A stretch of DNA of 7,906 nucleotides, taken from positions 9,078-16,983 of the forward strand of contig PAUU01000059.1 in assembly GCA_002713825.1 (NCBI GenBank), given 5' to 3'. The notes beneath the pieces are model-generated. The model was not told the DNA's origin. It did not search any database and saw only the letters and a list, made by a program, of their open reading frames with translations. The translations under genes and the position numbers were made by a program. Positions 1-7,333 of this stretch are shown in pieces. Origin of the DNA: Acidiferrobacteraceae bacterium (GTDB lineage: Bacteria > Pseudomonadota > Gammaproteobacteria > Arenicellales > UBA868). Position 1 is the stretch's first letter, and each line of letters opens with the position of its first letter.

Positions 1-242
1 GCCATGTTGACTTCATCCTGATCTGTCACGGCAAGAATCAGGTCGGCGTCTTCTACGCCGGCACGTTCGAGTACGCTGGGATGGGATGCGGCTCCGGTCA
101 CGGTCCGGATATCGAGCCGGTCCTGGAGTCCGGCAAGCTTTTCTGAGTCAATGTCGACCAGCGTAACGTCGTTATCCTCGCGCGAGAGAATCTCGCCCAT
201 CGATGTGCCCACCTGTCCTGCTCCGAGAATAATGATTTTCAT
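1..242 (-). CDS. trkA: TrkA, K+ uptake regulatory NAD-binding protein (N-terminal part, cut by the window edge)
   Basis: Only the first 80 codons are present; the gene continues past the left edge. TrkA is the cytoplasmic peripheral subunit of the Trk potassium transporter; it binds NAD(H) through RCK domains and gates the TrkH/TrkG membrane channel. Read on the minus strand, the protein begins MKIIILGAGQVGTSMGEIL. The glycine-rich dinucleotide loop GAGQVG lies at residues 7-12, followed by the acidic residue ending the second beta strand (VTLVDID, D30). The stretch ERAGVEDADLILAVTDQDE (about 59-77) is the usual TrkA continuation. The ATG at 242-240 lies 28 bp after ntrX, with a modest AGAGAG ribosome site about 9 bases upstream. 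In many gammaproteobacteria trkA follows rsmB directly; here three genes lie between them. The family match is seen in the sequence. Co-transcription is inferred from spacing. Confidence 0.93.
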   Translation of the reverse strand, partial: MKIIILGAGQVGTSMGEILSREDNDVTLVDIDSEKLAGLQDRLDIRTVTGAASHPSVLERAGVEDADLILAVTDQDEVNM

Positions 243-270
243 GTCCGCGACTCTCTGCAGTGTGGGCGGT

Positions 271-1656
271 TCATTGCCGGTATTTCTCGTCCTTGGGATT
301 GAGCCCAAGACCTTTCAGCTTGCGGTAAAGATGCGTGCGTTCCAGCTCCGCCCGCCTGGCGAGCTCACTGATGTTGCCCCGTGTCTGAAGCAGGTGAAAT
401 TCGAGATAGTCTCGCTCGAAATGCTCCCGTGCGGCCCGCAGCGGCTGACCGAAGTCTCTCCATGCGTTTTTTTCCTCGACGGCATCAAGCGGTGTCGCGC
501 TTTGACCCATTACCTCACGCGTCTCTTCTGCCTCAATGACCTCGGAGCTCGTCGTCAACAGCACTCGGTGAATGAGGTTGATGAGCTCTCGTACGTTTCC
601 AGGCCAGGGACGGTTGCGTAGGTAGTTTACCGACGAAGTGGAGAAGCGGCGGAACGGAAGATGCTGACTGTCGGTGATGAGTTGCACGTAGTGCTGGATT
701 AAATCCGGGATATCTTCCCGGTGCGCACGGAGCGGGGGTATCTGAATGGTGACTGCACTCAGTCGATAAAAAAGATCTTCCCGAAAACGTTTGTCCGCAA
801 GTTTCTGCTCCAGATCCTGGTTCGATGTAGCCACAATACGGAACCTCGGCTCCAAGGGCGTGCTGCCGCCCACGCGAAAAAATCGACCGGCTTCCAATGC
901 GCCGAGCAACGTAGCCTGGGTGTCCATATCAAGATCACCCACCTCATCCAGCACGAGGGTACCGCCCCCCGCCTGTTCTAGCTGTCCTGGGGTAATTTCA
1001 CCCTCTTTTTCTGCGCCAAAAAGTTCTAGCGCAATACTTTCAGGGGGCAGTGCGCCAAGATTGACTTCGACAAATGGTCCGGAGACGGAACCACCGGCCT
1101 GATGCACAGATCTTGCCGCAACGCCTTTGCCGCACCCCGCCTCCCCCCGAATCATCACCGACTGGTCGGTGGTTGCGATCCGGTTGATCAGGTTACGCAG
1201 GTCTTCCAGGACTTCGCTGTGACCCACGAAGCCCGCGGCCGGCGACAGCTGGGTTTTCAGTGTTAGGTTTTCGGCTTGTAAGGCAACTGTCTCAAGCGCC
1301 CGTTCGACGGTAATGAGAAGCTTGGCCGTGGACAGGGGCTTTTCTAGAAAGTCGTAAGCGCCAATCCGAATCGCTTCGACTGCCGTCTCCACTGTCCCGT
1401 GCCCCGAGATCATGATCACGGGGGGGTGGGTTGTGGTCTGATTCTGCCGCCATTCTCGCAACAGAGCGATGCCGTCAGTATCTGGCATCCAGATGTCGAG
1501 AAGCACTAGATCGGGCGTGTTACCCGCATACCGGGTTCGCGCCTCGGCTGCGTTGGCGGCAACCGTTACCTCATACCCTTCGTCTTGGAGAATATCGCTA
1601 ACGACTTGCCGAATATCAGGTTCGTCGTCAACAACCAGAACTGAGTAGGTGGTCAT
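271..1656 (-). CDS. ntrX: NtrX-like AAA+ response regulator lacking the GAFTGA motif
   Basis: Cytoplasmic response regulator of 461 residues, the likely partner of the adjacent NtrY-like kinase. A receiver domain occupies about 5-120, with acidic pair D10/D11, phosphoacceptor D54 in LLDIWMPD, S84 and K106. The AAA+ domain (about 142-370) has P-loop GEAGCGKG at 171-178, Walker B TLVLDE at 233-238, an arginine-finger region FREDLFYRL at 291-299 and WPGNVREL at 351-358. A Fis-type helix-turn-helix (about 426-452, RGNISELARRAELERTHLYRKL) should bind DNA. ELFG is present at 211-214, but the sigma-54 contact loop GAFTGA is replaced by AEKEGEITPG, so activation through sigma-54 is doubtful. The P-loop also departs from the usual GESGTGKE. 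NtrX proteins are often atypical here and can act as repressors or sigma-70 regulators. The gene begins 28 bp after ntrY; no clear Shine-Dalgarno precedes its ATG, so translation may depend on upstream reading. Targets cannot be read from this window. Confidence 0.9.
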   Translation of the reverse strand: MTTYSVLVVDDEPDIRQVVSDILQDEGYEVTVAANAAEARTRYAGNTPDLVLLDIWMPDTDGIALLREWRQNQTTTHPPVIMISGHGTVETAVEAIRIGAYDFLEKPLSTAKLLITVERALETVALQAENLTLKTQLSPAAGFVGHSEVLEDLRNLINRIATTDQSVMIRGEAGCGKGVAARSVHQAGGSVSGPFVEVNLGALPPESIALELFGAEKEGEITPGQLEQAGGGTLVLDEVGDLDMDTQATLLGALEAGRFFRVGGSTPLEPRFRIVATSNQDLEQKLADKRFREDLFYRLSAVTIQIPPLRAHREDIPDLIQHYVQLITDSQHLPFRRFSTSSVNYLRNRPWPGNVRELINLIHRVLLTTSSEVIEAEETREVMGQSATPLDAVEEKNAWRDFGQPLRAAREHFERDYLEFHLLQTRGNISELARRAELERTHLYRKLKGLGLNPKDEKYRQ

Positions 1657-1684
1657 GTCACGAAAGAGAGCAAAGCAGTATCGA

Positions 1685-3832
1685 TCATCGCCGGCGCAGC
1701 GGTATACAAATTATAACGGCCGCGCCGACTGGCTGTGCGTTACTCGCACGAATGGTGCCGCCGTGTTCTTCAACGATGCGTCGGCAAATGGCGAGCCCAA
1801 GTCCTGTCCCTTTTTCTTTTGAGCTGACATAGGGTTCGAAAATGCGATGCAACTGATCCGCGTCGAAACCGGGTCCGTCGTCCTGTACTGTCAGGATGAC
1901 GCCATCGGTTCTGCTGTCGTATTCGGTTCTGATGATTACGGTTCCCGTTTTGCCCGCCAATGCATCCTGGGCATTAATGATCAGGTTGTTCAGCACCTGC
2001 CGAAAACTATTTGGATCTATCTCGATGGGTTCAAGATTCGAATCCGGCTCAACCCGCAGTGTTACGGTAGTTTTGCCCGAGCGGAAAAGTTCAACCGTGT
2101 CAGTGATGAGTTGATTCAGGTCTGTGGTGATTCGTTGCAGGGGAGCAGGGCGGGCGTATTCCGAAAACGCATTCACCATCGTTTTCATGGCTTCAACCTG
2201 CTGTACGATCGTCCGAGTCGAGCGGTCCAGAATCTCGCGCTGCTCGGCATCGAGCGTAGACAGGTATTTGTTGCGAATTCGTTCAGCGGACAACTGAATC
2301 GGCGTCAGCGGGTTCTTGATTTCATGGGCGAGCCGCCGTGCCACCTCTCCCCAGGCGGCATCGCGTTGAGCCTTCAGCAGTTCCGTCGCGTCCTCAAAGA
2401 CCACGACATGTCCCGTGTCGAGTTCATCACTTTCGACCCGGGTGCCGCTGAAAATCAGGATTTGTCGGCCTTCATGGCCACTGATGCTGACTTCCCTTTG
2501 CCACTCGGGGATTTGCTTCTCCATGCCCTGTTGAATCGCCTCGAATAAAGCACTTGCGCTTGGCAGCACGGCTGCCAGTTTATTGATCGGTTGCCCAATA
2601 GACGCCGCGAGATCACTGTCTAGAATCCGGGCTGCAGCAGTATTGCAGGTTCTCAACTGCTGAGCACCGTTGAAGGAAAGTACCCCAGCGGAAAGGTGTG
2701 TCAGCACGGTATCAAGATAGGCATGCTCTGATTCCGCCCGACGCTGGCTCTCTAATGCGTTTTGCTGGGCTCTGCTGATCTCTTGGGTCATCCGGTTAAA
2801 GGAGTCCACCAGCACGCCCAACTCGTCTGCGCTGTCGACCGGCAGTATTTTGTCGTAGTTCCCCCGGGAAACAGCGCGGGTGCCCTCCGCGAGGTCCCGC
2901 AGGGGTGCCAGCATTCTTTGCGCCAGATAGATCGAGGCCCACAATGCCATCAGGAGGGTCATGAGGGTGATCAGCGTCAGACTCAAAACAAAACTCAAGG
3001 TAAGCGGTCCGCGCAGATACTTCAGCCTGTCGTATTCCGAGGACGCGGATTCCACACTTTCTCCAAGCCGCGAATACCGCAAGGGCAGTGGGTACAGGAT
3101 CTGCAGGACCCGAGAAGGAGAACTCACGCTTAATCCTGAGACGGGGACCGCCACACGAAGTCTCAGTCCTCCGTCATCCGTCGGCTCAAATTCCGCATAA
3201 AGACTGTCTCGCCTGACTTTGCCAAGGACTTGCTCCCCGGGGGCATCCGGTACCAGCGAGATTGACAAGTTGCTACTGGAAGCAAGGATGCGTCCCGTGC
3301 TCGAATGCAGGCTCATTTCATCGAATCCGCGGGTCTCCCTGATTCTGTCTAGCAGGCTGTAGAGTTGTACCGACGAGGTGGTGAGCTCGATCCGGCGACC
3401 GGCAGTACGCGCCTGGCGAATCACTTCGAGTTTGGTTGCCTCGAGCGTGCTGCGTCCAAGCAGCAGCGCGTCATCGAGCGCCTTTTCGATCCGCACATCG
3501 AACCATGAATCAATACTCCGACTCAGAAACTGAACTGAAAAGTAGTAGACGATCGCCAGCGGCACCAGGGTGAGGACGGCGAAGGTCGCAATAAAGCGCA
3601 GAGTTAGTCGCGAGCCAAGGGTTCTGGCCCGAAAGGCGCTGAACAGTCTTCGGACCTGAATAAAGGTCAGCAGTGCAAGAATCGCGATTCCGACTGCATT
3701 CAGGATGATCAGTGCGGTGTAGTAGTCACCGAAAAGGTCTCCATCCTGAGCGCTTTGACTGAGGAAAACGGATGCCCCCAGAAGCAGCAAAGACAAGACC
3801 AGGGTGAGGCCAAAACCCCGGGAGGTTTTCAC
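1685..3832 (-). CDS. ntrY: NtrY-like transmembrane sensor histidine kinase
   Basis: Inner-membrane sensor kinase of about 715 residues, expected to phosphorylate the NtrX-like regulator just downstream. Counting from the GTG chosen here, hydrophobic segments lie at about 7-25, 37-60, 77-100 and 276-303. A presumed periplasmic sensor of about 175 residues separates the last two. A HAMP linker (about 304-355), a PAS-like domain (about 365-485) and the kinase core follow. The phosphoacceptor is H503 in AHEIKNPLTPIQLSAERI. The ATP-binding domain shows the N box (NNLIINAQDAL, about 615-625), DDGPGF (651-656), an F-box region FEPYVSS and GTGLGLAI (675-682). This is the usual NtrY architecture; NtrY systems have been tied to nitrogen, redox and envelope control, and the signal here is unknown. 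The GTG at 3832-3830 shares bases with the DUF4390 stop in GTGA and has GGAAGG 10 bases upstream. An in-frame ATG at 3877 would add 15 residues made of re-read DUF4390 codons. Confidence 0.9.
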   Translation of the reverse strand: MKTSRGFGLTLVLSLLLLGASVFLSQSAQDGDLFGDYYTALIILNAVGIAILALLTFIQVRRLFSAFRARTLGSRLTLRFIATFAVLTLVPLAIVYYFSVQFLSRSIDSWFDVRIEKALDDALLLGRSTLEATKLEVIRQARTAGRRIELTTSSVQLYSLLDRIRETRGFDEMSLHSSTGRILASSSNLSISLVPDAPGEQVLGKVRRDSLYAEFEPTDDGGLRLRVAVPVSGLSVSSPSRVLQILYPLPLRYSRLGESVESASSEYDRLKYLRGPLTLSFVLSLTLITLMTLLMALWASIYLAQRMLAPLRDLAEGTRAVSRGNYDKILPVDSADELGVLVDSFNRMTQEISRAQQNALESQRRAESEHAYLDTVLTHLSAGVLSFNGAQQLRTCNTAAARILDSDLAASIGQPINKLAAVLPSASALFEAIQQGMEKQIPEWQREVSISGHEGRQILIFSGTRVESDELDTGHVVVFEDATELLKAQRDAAWGEVARRLAHEIKNPLTPIQLSAERIRNKYLSTLDAEQREILDRSTRTIVQQVEAMKTMVNAFSEYARPAPLQRITTDLNQLITDTVELFRSGKTTVTLRVEPDSNLEPIEIDPNSFRQVLNNLIINAQDALAGKTGTVIIRTEYDSRTDGVILTVQDDGPGFDADQLHRIFEPYVSSKEKGTGLGLAICRRIVEEHGGTIRASNAQPVGAAVIICIPLRRR

Positions 3833-4467
3833 GGAATGGTGACCTTCCAGCGTTCCCAGTCGCTGGCGAGCCGCCATTCTTTCAGCACCAGCGCCACCAG
3901 CTTTAAGGGGCCAGGCAAGTCGCCTCGACTGAGTGAGACCTGCAGGCGCATCTGCAGCTCGTCGCTCGCACTGACACCGCTTGGAAGCGTGACCGCTTTG
4001 GTGTAGCGTTCCAGGAAGTCGAGTGTCTCTGCCAGGGTGGCGAAGTCCTGTGTGATGCGGGTGTTCAGGTTGGTGAGCGTATAGCGGTTCGAGAGACTGT
4101 GATGCTCGAGCGACAGTCTATCCTCCCACTCGCCGATCTTGAAATACCAAGAGGCAAGGCTGGCCCGATAGAGATGTGATTTGATGACCAGCGTTAAGCC
4201 AATACCCTTGGACAGGGCGACTTCGGGCTCTCCTGTGATCGCCAGGTTCAGTTTGGCTGAGGTATTGATGGTGTTGCCGCTCAGCACAGACTTCCCTATG
4301 ACTATGGAGAAATCTGCGAGCGCTGGTGTCGCAGGGAGCCATAGCACACCGAGACCCAACGCCACGATGAAAATGCGGCGCAACTTAGGCATGAGGCTAT
4401 GTAGAAGATCGTGCATGAGGCGGAGCCCGGCAGCGAAATTATAGTCTCTCGGGCAGGGCCGCCTCAT
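3829..4467 (-). CDS. DUF4390 family exported protein
   Basis: A protein of up to 212 residues whose function I do not know. It matches the DUF4390 family, whose genes commonly lie between rsmB and ntrY in gammaproteobacteria. A basic segment PKLRR (27-31) precedes a hydrophobic run (about 32-47) ending in ATPALA, so signal peptidase would probably cut after residue 51. The mature part looks beta-rich, with SWYFKIGEWEDRLSLEHHSL and NRYTLTNLNTR in its middle and a tryptophan-rich end (EWRLASDWERWKV), features I associate with the family. The ATG at 4467 overlaps the rsmB stop in ATGA, suggesting coupling by stop-restart. That start puts 26 residues before the signal peptide core; M18 (4416) and M26 (4392) are alternatives, and M26 gives the most ordinary signal peptide. 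The 3' end overlaps the ntrY GTG by 3 bases. A role in sensing envelope state with NtrY is a guess from context only. Confidence 0.82.
   Translation of the reverse strand: MRRPCPRDYNFAAGLRLMHDLLHSLMPKLRRIFIVALGLGVLWLPATPALADFSIVIGKSVLSGNTINTSAKLNLAITGEPEVALSKGIGLTLVIKSHLYRASLASWYFKIGEWEDRLSLEHHSLSNRYTLTNLNTRITQDFATLAETLDFLERYTKAVTLPSGVSASDELQMRLQVSLSRGDLPGPLKLVALVLKEWRLASDWERWKVTIP
3842..3848 (-). promoter_or_regulatory. Shine-Dalgarno that favours the GTG start of ntrY
   Basis: On the minus strand GGAAGGT lies inside the last codons of the DUF4390 gene. Its GGAAGG core ends 10 bases before the GTG at 3832-3830, slightly longer than ideal. The upstream ATG at 3877 has only a GAAAGA directly before it. 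With the GTGA stop-start overlap, this is the main reason to prefer the shorter ntrY product. Confidence 0.5.
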
Positions 4468-5753
4468 CCTTCTTTGTGCAGAGATGCGTAATACAGCCCA
4501 TCTTTGTCTCTATCTGGAAGAAATTGGGCTCCACAACTGGTTTGGATTGCGCCAGGCAAGTCCAGATCGTGCAGTTGAGCATCCGCATGATGCTCGCAAA
4601 GGTCGAGCACCACTTCATCATTTTCCTGTCGCAATATGGAGCAGGTCACATAAACCAACTCCCCGCCTGGAGCCAGCAAGTCCCACAGTTGGCGTAGCAT
4701 CTTTTTCTGTCGCTCGGCGTAACGGGCGATATCACGAGGCTGTCGGTGATGCCTGATATCTGGATGACGCCGGATGACGCCGGTACCACTGCAGGGGGCA
4801 TCCAGCAAAACAAGATCAAAAGGCACCTTATCCCACCAGGCATCGCCATCGAGAAGATCGGCCGGCATTATTTTTGCGGACAACCCCAGGCGGGTCAGGT
4901 TCTGCTCAATTGCCTGGCAGCGCGCGGGCAGGTCCAAGGCGGTGAGCGAGCCGAGGTCAGGAAACTGTTCCAGAAGATGAGTAGTCTTTCCGCCAGGTGC
5001 CGCGCAAGCGTCCAATACACGTGCTCCTGCAACCGGTGCGCAAAGCAGAGGAGTCATCTGGGCCGCCGTGTCCTGAACCGACACCATCCCGTTTTCGAAT
5101 CCAAGGAGATCTTGGACATGGACCGGTGTTTCAAGGGTGACACCCCATGGGCTCAAGGGACAGGCACTTGCCCTGACGCCATGACTGTCCAAAAGACGCA
5201 GGTAATCGTCGCGTGAGCATTGCCGGGTGTTGACTCTCAAACTCATGGGCGGTTTTTGGTTAAAGGCCGACAGTACGGCACGCCAGTCCTCGGGCCAGTC
5301 ATGCCGAATGAGTTCGGCAAGCCACGATGGGGTGGGGGTTGCCGGGTCTGTATCGTCGGCGCGGTTGCCCGGATCACGCAGGCGAGCCCGCAATACCGCA
5401 TTGACAAGACCTTTGGCCTTGGGAGCCCCGAGCAGGACTGCGGCGTCTACCGTCCCGGAAGTGACTGCATAGTCAGGCTCGTTTAAGTAATCAAGCTGGT
5501 AAAGCCCGCAGATCATCAGTGAGCGCAGTATCCGGTCGCGCTTACGTAAAGGGCGGTGAAGTAATTGATTCGATAACAGCCTGTCGTAATGAAACCACCA
5601 TCGAATGGCTCCCCATGCGATTTCACGCGTTTCACTTTTTCGGCGGAGTTCATTGGGCAGGTGTACTGTGGCCGCCGCTTCGAGTGAACGGCCGTGGTGG
5701 GTGACGTCATGAGCGATACGGGCTGCCGCAGCGCAAACCTCAGCGCTCGGCAT
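4464..5753 (-). CDS. rsmB: RsmB, 16S rRNA (cytosine-967 C5)-methyltransferase
   Basis: RsmB (also Sun or Fmu) transfers a methyl group from S-adenosylmethionine to C5 of C967 of 16S rRNA. The 429-residue product is the length of the E. coli enzyme. The N-terminal third (about 5-125) is the NusB-like RNA-binding helical domain, with LRSLMICGLYQLDYL and KGLVNAVLR. The catalytic domain holds motif I DACAAPGGKTTH (248-259) for cofactor binding. It also has LLDAPCSGTGVIRRHPDI, with C321 as the release cysteine, and YVTCSILRQEND, with C371 as the nucleophile. The protein ends in DGLYYASLHK, the family's usual terminus. All key residues are present, so the enzyme should be active. The ATG at 5753 lies within the last codons of fmt, a 14-base overlap, with GAGAG about 6 bases upstream. 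The stop overlaps the DUF4390 start in ATGA. Confidence 0.97.
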   Translation of the reverse strand: MPSAEVCAAAARIAHDVTHHGRSLEAAATVHLPNELRRKSETREIAWGAIRWWFHYDRLLSNQLLHRPLRKRDRILRSLMICGLYQLDYLNEPDYAVTSGTVDAAVLLGAPKAKGLVNAVLRARLRDPGNRADDTDPATPTPSWLAELIRHDWPEDWRAVLSAFNQKPPMSLRVNTRQCSRDDYLRLLDSHGVRASACPLSPWGVTLETPVHVQDLLGFENGMVSVQDTAAQMTPLLCAPVAGARVLDACAAPGGKTTHLLEQFPDLGSLTALDLPARCQAIEQNLTRLGLSAKIMPADLLDGDAWWDKVPFDLVLLDAPCSGTGVIRRHPDIRHHRQPRDIARYAERQKKMLRQLWDLLAPGGELVYVTCSILRQENDEVVLDLCEHHADAQLHDLDLPGAIQTSCGAQFLPDRDKDGLYYASLHKEG

Positions 5754-6696
5754 GCCTGTCTCTCGGCAAGGTGAACACCGAACCTGAGCGGATGGGGTGG
5801 CCGTTGAGAAAGGCGCCCGTGTCTAATGCTTTGCCTCCGGGTCGCTGCAGCGTCAGCACCTCCAGAGTTCCCGCTCCCGTCTGGACTTGAAGAAAGCCCC
5901 CGTCGCTGACCGTGATCGTTCCGGGGGCGGCGGCGGCATTGTTTGGTTGTGATCTCGCCTGGTGAATTCGATAGTCGATGCCATCCAGGGTGGTGCGTGC
6001 CAGCGGCCAGGGATTAAAGGCGCGGATTTGTCGCTCCAGCACATCGGCGGGACGTTGCCAGTCCAGCCAGGCCTCCTCCCGAGTCAGTTGCCGGGCATAG
6101 GTCATTCCTGTTTCCGGCTGGGGTGTCGTGCGGATTTCCTCGGTGCCGAGATTTTCGAGAAACTCGAACACCATCCTCCCGCCCAAAGCCGAGAGCCGAT
6201 CATGCAGTGACTGACTGTGTTCAGCATCCTGTATCGGTATCTCCCGAGTCTGGATGGTGGGCCCAGTGTCAAGACCGGCATCCATCTTCATCAGCGTGAT
6301 ACCGGTTTTCGCATCACCGGCCTCGATGGCACGCTGGATTGGTGCAGCGCCACGCCAGCGAGGCAGTAAAGAGGCATGGACATTGATGCAGCCGAGTCTA
6401 GGAGCCTCCAGCATTCTCTCAGGCAACAGTAAGCCGTAAGCGGCGATGATAGCGAGGTCAACGTTCATCTCTTCGAGGGTGTGGGCTTCATGTTTGAGAT
6501 GCGCCGGCTGCCTAACCGGGATGGCACGCGCCATCGCTTTGGCTTTGACGGCACAGGGTCGCAATTTACGTCCGCGCCCGGCAGGGCGGTCAGGCTGGCA
6601 GTAGACCGCGATGACCTCTGCCCCTGAATTCAGCAAGGCCTCAAGAGCGGGTACTGCAAAATCTGGAGTCCCGGCAAAGACTGCGCGCAGGGTCAC
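5740..6696 (-). CDS. fmt: Fmt, methionyl-tRNA formyltransferase
   Basis: Fmt transfers a formyl group from 10-formyltetrahydrofolate to initiator Met-tRNA, which marks it for translation start. The product has 318 residues, close to the E. coli length. The Rossmann-type catalytic domain (about 1-190) starts RAVFAGTPDFAVPALEAL. It carries the substrate loop PDRPAGRGRKL (35-45) and the catalytic triad N105 and H107 (INVHAS) plus D143 (GLDTG). The folate-binding SLLPRWRGAAPIQRAI follows at 109-124. The C-terminal tRNA-binding domain (about 205-310) includes IRAFNPWPLA. The start is GTG, not ATG: codon at 6696-6694, with AGGTGA one base upstream. The gene begins 5 bp after the def stop, and its last 14 bases overlap rsmB. 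The three proteins act at one stage, translation initiation and ribosome maturation, and the order def-fmt-rsmB is widely conserved. Confidence 0.97.
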   Translation of the reverse strand: MTLRAVFAGTPDFAVPALEALLNSGAEVIAVYCQPDRPAGRGRKLRPCAVKAKAMARAIPVRQPAHLKHEAHTLEEMNVDLAIIAAYGLLLPERMLEAPRLGCINVHASLLPRWRGAAPIQRAIEAGDAKTGITLMKMDAGLDTGPTIQTREIPIQDAEHSQSLHDRLSALGGRMVFEFLENLGTEEIRTTPQPETGMTYARQLTREEAWLDWQRPADVLERQIRAFNPWPLARTTLDGIDYRIHQARSQPNNAAAAPGTITVSDGGFLQVQTGAGTLEVLTLQRPGGKALDTGAFLNGHPIRSGSVFTLPRDRHAER

Positions 6697-6701
6697 GTCA
6701 C

Positions 6702-7244
6702 CTAGCTTGCAGTGACAGGGTCTTTACGTTTATCGAAAGACTTGCCTGAACTGTGCCCCTCCCGCAGTAAGTGTTTTCGGACGCGGTCGCGTTTAAGTTG
6801 GGAGAGATAATCGACGAACACTTTTCCATCCAGGTGGTCAACTTCGTGCTGAATACAGATTGCAAGAAGACTTGATGCGTGCAGTTCAAAGGGTTTGCCA
6901 TTTTTGTCCAAAGAGGAAATGTGCACCTCGGAGTGGCGTTTGACGGGCACGATCACACCCGGGACGGACAGGCAGCCTTCCTCTGTTTCAACCAACTCCC
7001 CCGCACCGGTCAGCACAGGGTTGATGAATACCTGAAGTCGATCCTGGTGCTCAGAAGTATCGATCACAACAACTCGCTTCGCGACGTTTACCTGGGTAGC
7101 GGCAAGACCAATGCCTGGCGCTGCGTACATGGTCTCGGCCATGTCGTCGACAAGCTTGCCAAGGGTTGCGTCAAAGACCTCAACCGGTAGCGCCTTATTC
7201 CGAAGGCGGGGGTCCGGATAGACCAGAATATCTAGCAATGCCAT
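6702..7244 (-). CDS. def: Def, peptide deformylase
   Basis: Peptide deformylase removes the N-formyl group from nascent polypeptides at the ribosome exit, undoing the mark that Fmt adds. The product has 180 residues against about 169 in E. coli. The extra length is a basic, polar C-terminal tail (about 163-180) after the conserved [13 protein letters not shown]. All three family motifs are intact: GIGLAATQ (44-51), EEGCLSVP with metal ligand C91, and QHEVDHLDG with ligands H133 and H137 and catalytic E134. This is the class I form of Gram-negative bacteria. The ATG at 7244 gives the normal N terminus ([14 protein letters not shown]). The bases before it show no strong Shine-Dalgarno. Def is the first gene of the leftward operon. 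Its promoter must lie in the 94 bp shared with the divergent gene, but I could not pick a convincing -35/-10 pair on this strand. Confidence 0.97.
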   Translation of the reverse strand: MALLDILVYPDPRLRNKALPVEVFDATLGKLVDDMAETMYAAPGIGLAATQVNVAKRVVVIDTSEHQDRLQVFINPVLTGAGELVETEEGCLSVPGVIVPVKRHSEVHISSLDKNGKPFELHASSLLAICIQHEVDHLDGKVFVDYLSQLKRDRVRKHLLREGHSSGKSFDKRKDPVTAS

Positions 7245-7281
7245 ATATTTGCGAGGATTTTGGGTTTGTGACCTGGTTCTC

Positions 7282-7310
7282 TTGGATAAGCTCGTCGTGT
7301 TGTCTACACT
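7282..7310 (+). promoter_or_regulatory. Sigma-70-type promoter of the divergent LysM-family gene
   Basis: The -35 element TTGGAT (7282-7287) is followed by a 17-bp spacer and the -10 element TACACT (7305-7310). The -35 matches the consensus TTGACA in its first three bases, and the -10 matches TATAAT at T, A, A and T with the optimal spacer. Transcription should begin near 7317, giving a short leader of about 22 bases before the ATG at 7339. This is a visual match only. Confidence 0.6.
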
Positions 7311-7326
7311 AGAGCGGGTTCACTTT

Positions 7327-7333
7327 GAGAAAG
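7327..7333 (+). promoter_or_regulatory. Ribosome binding site of the LysM-family gene
   Basis: GAGAAAG lies 5 bases before the ATG at 7339 and is the purine-rich site that supports this start over downstream GTG and TTG codons. It sits partly in the loop and partly in the 3' arm of a small inverted repeat (ACTTT at 7322-7326, AAAGT at 7330-7334). That stem is too weak to call a regulatory structure. Confidence 0.5.

Noticed and set aside
151..621. A 156-codon plus-strand frame spanning the trkA-ntrX junction
   Set aside because: It is antisense to trkA, the 28-bp gap and the HTH end of ntrX, all of which are clearly real. Its translation shows no domain.
1847..2548. A 233-codon open frame on the plus strand
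   Set aside because: It lies wholly antisense to the conserved PAS, kinase and ATP-binding region of ntrY, has no recognisable motif, and is explained by GC-rich codon use on the other strand.
4762..4781. Perfect tandem repeat of GGATGACGCC, two copies
   Set aside because: It falls inside rsmB codons for the conserved GVIRRHPDI motif, so the repeat is a by-product of required amino acids rather than a functional element.
4746..5216. A 156-codon plus-strand frame
   Set aside because: It is antisense to the catalytic core of rsmB, including motif I and the cysteine motifs, and has no family resemblance.
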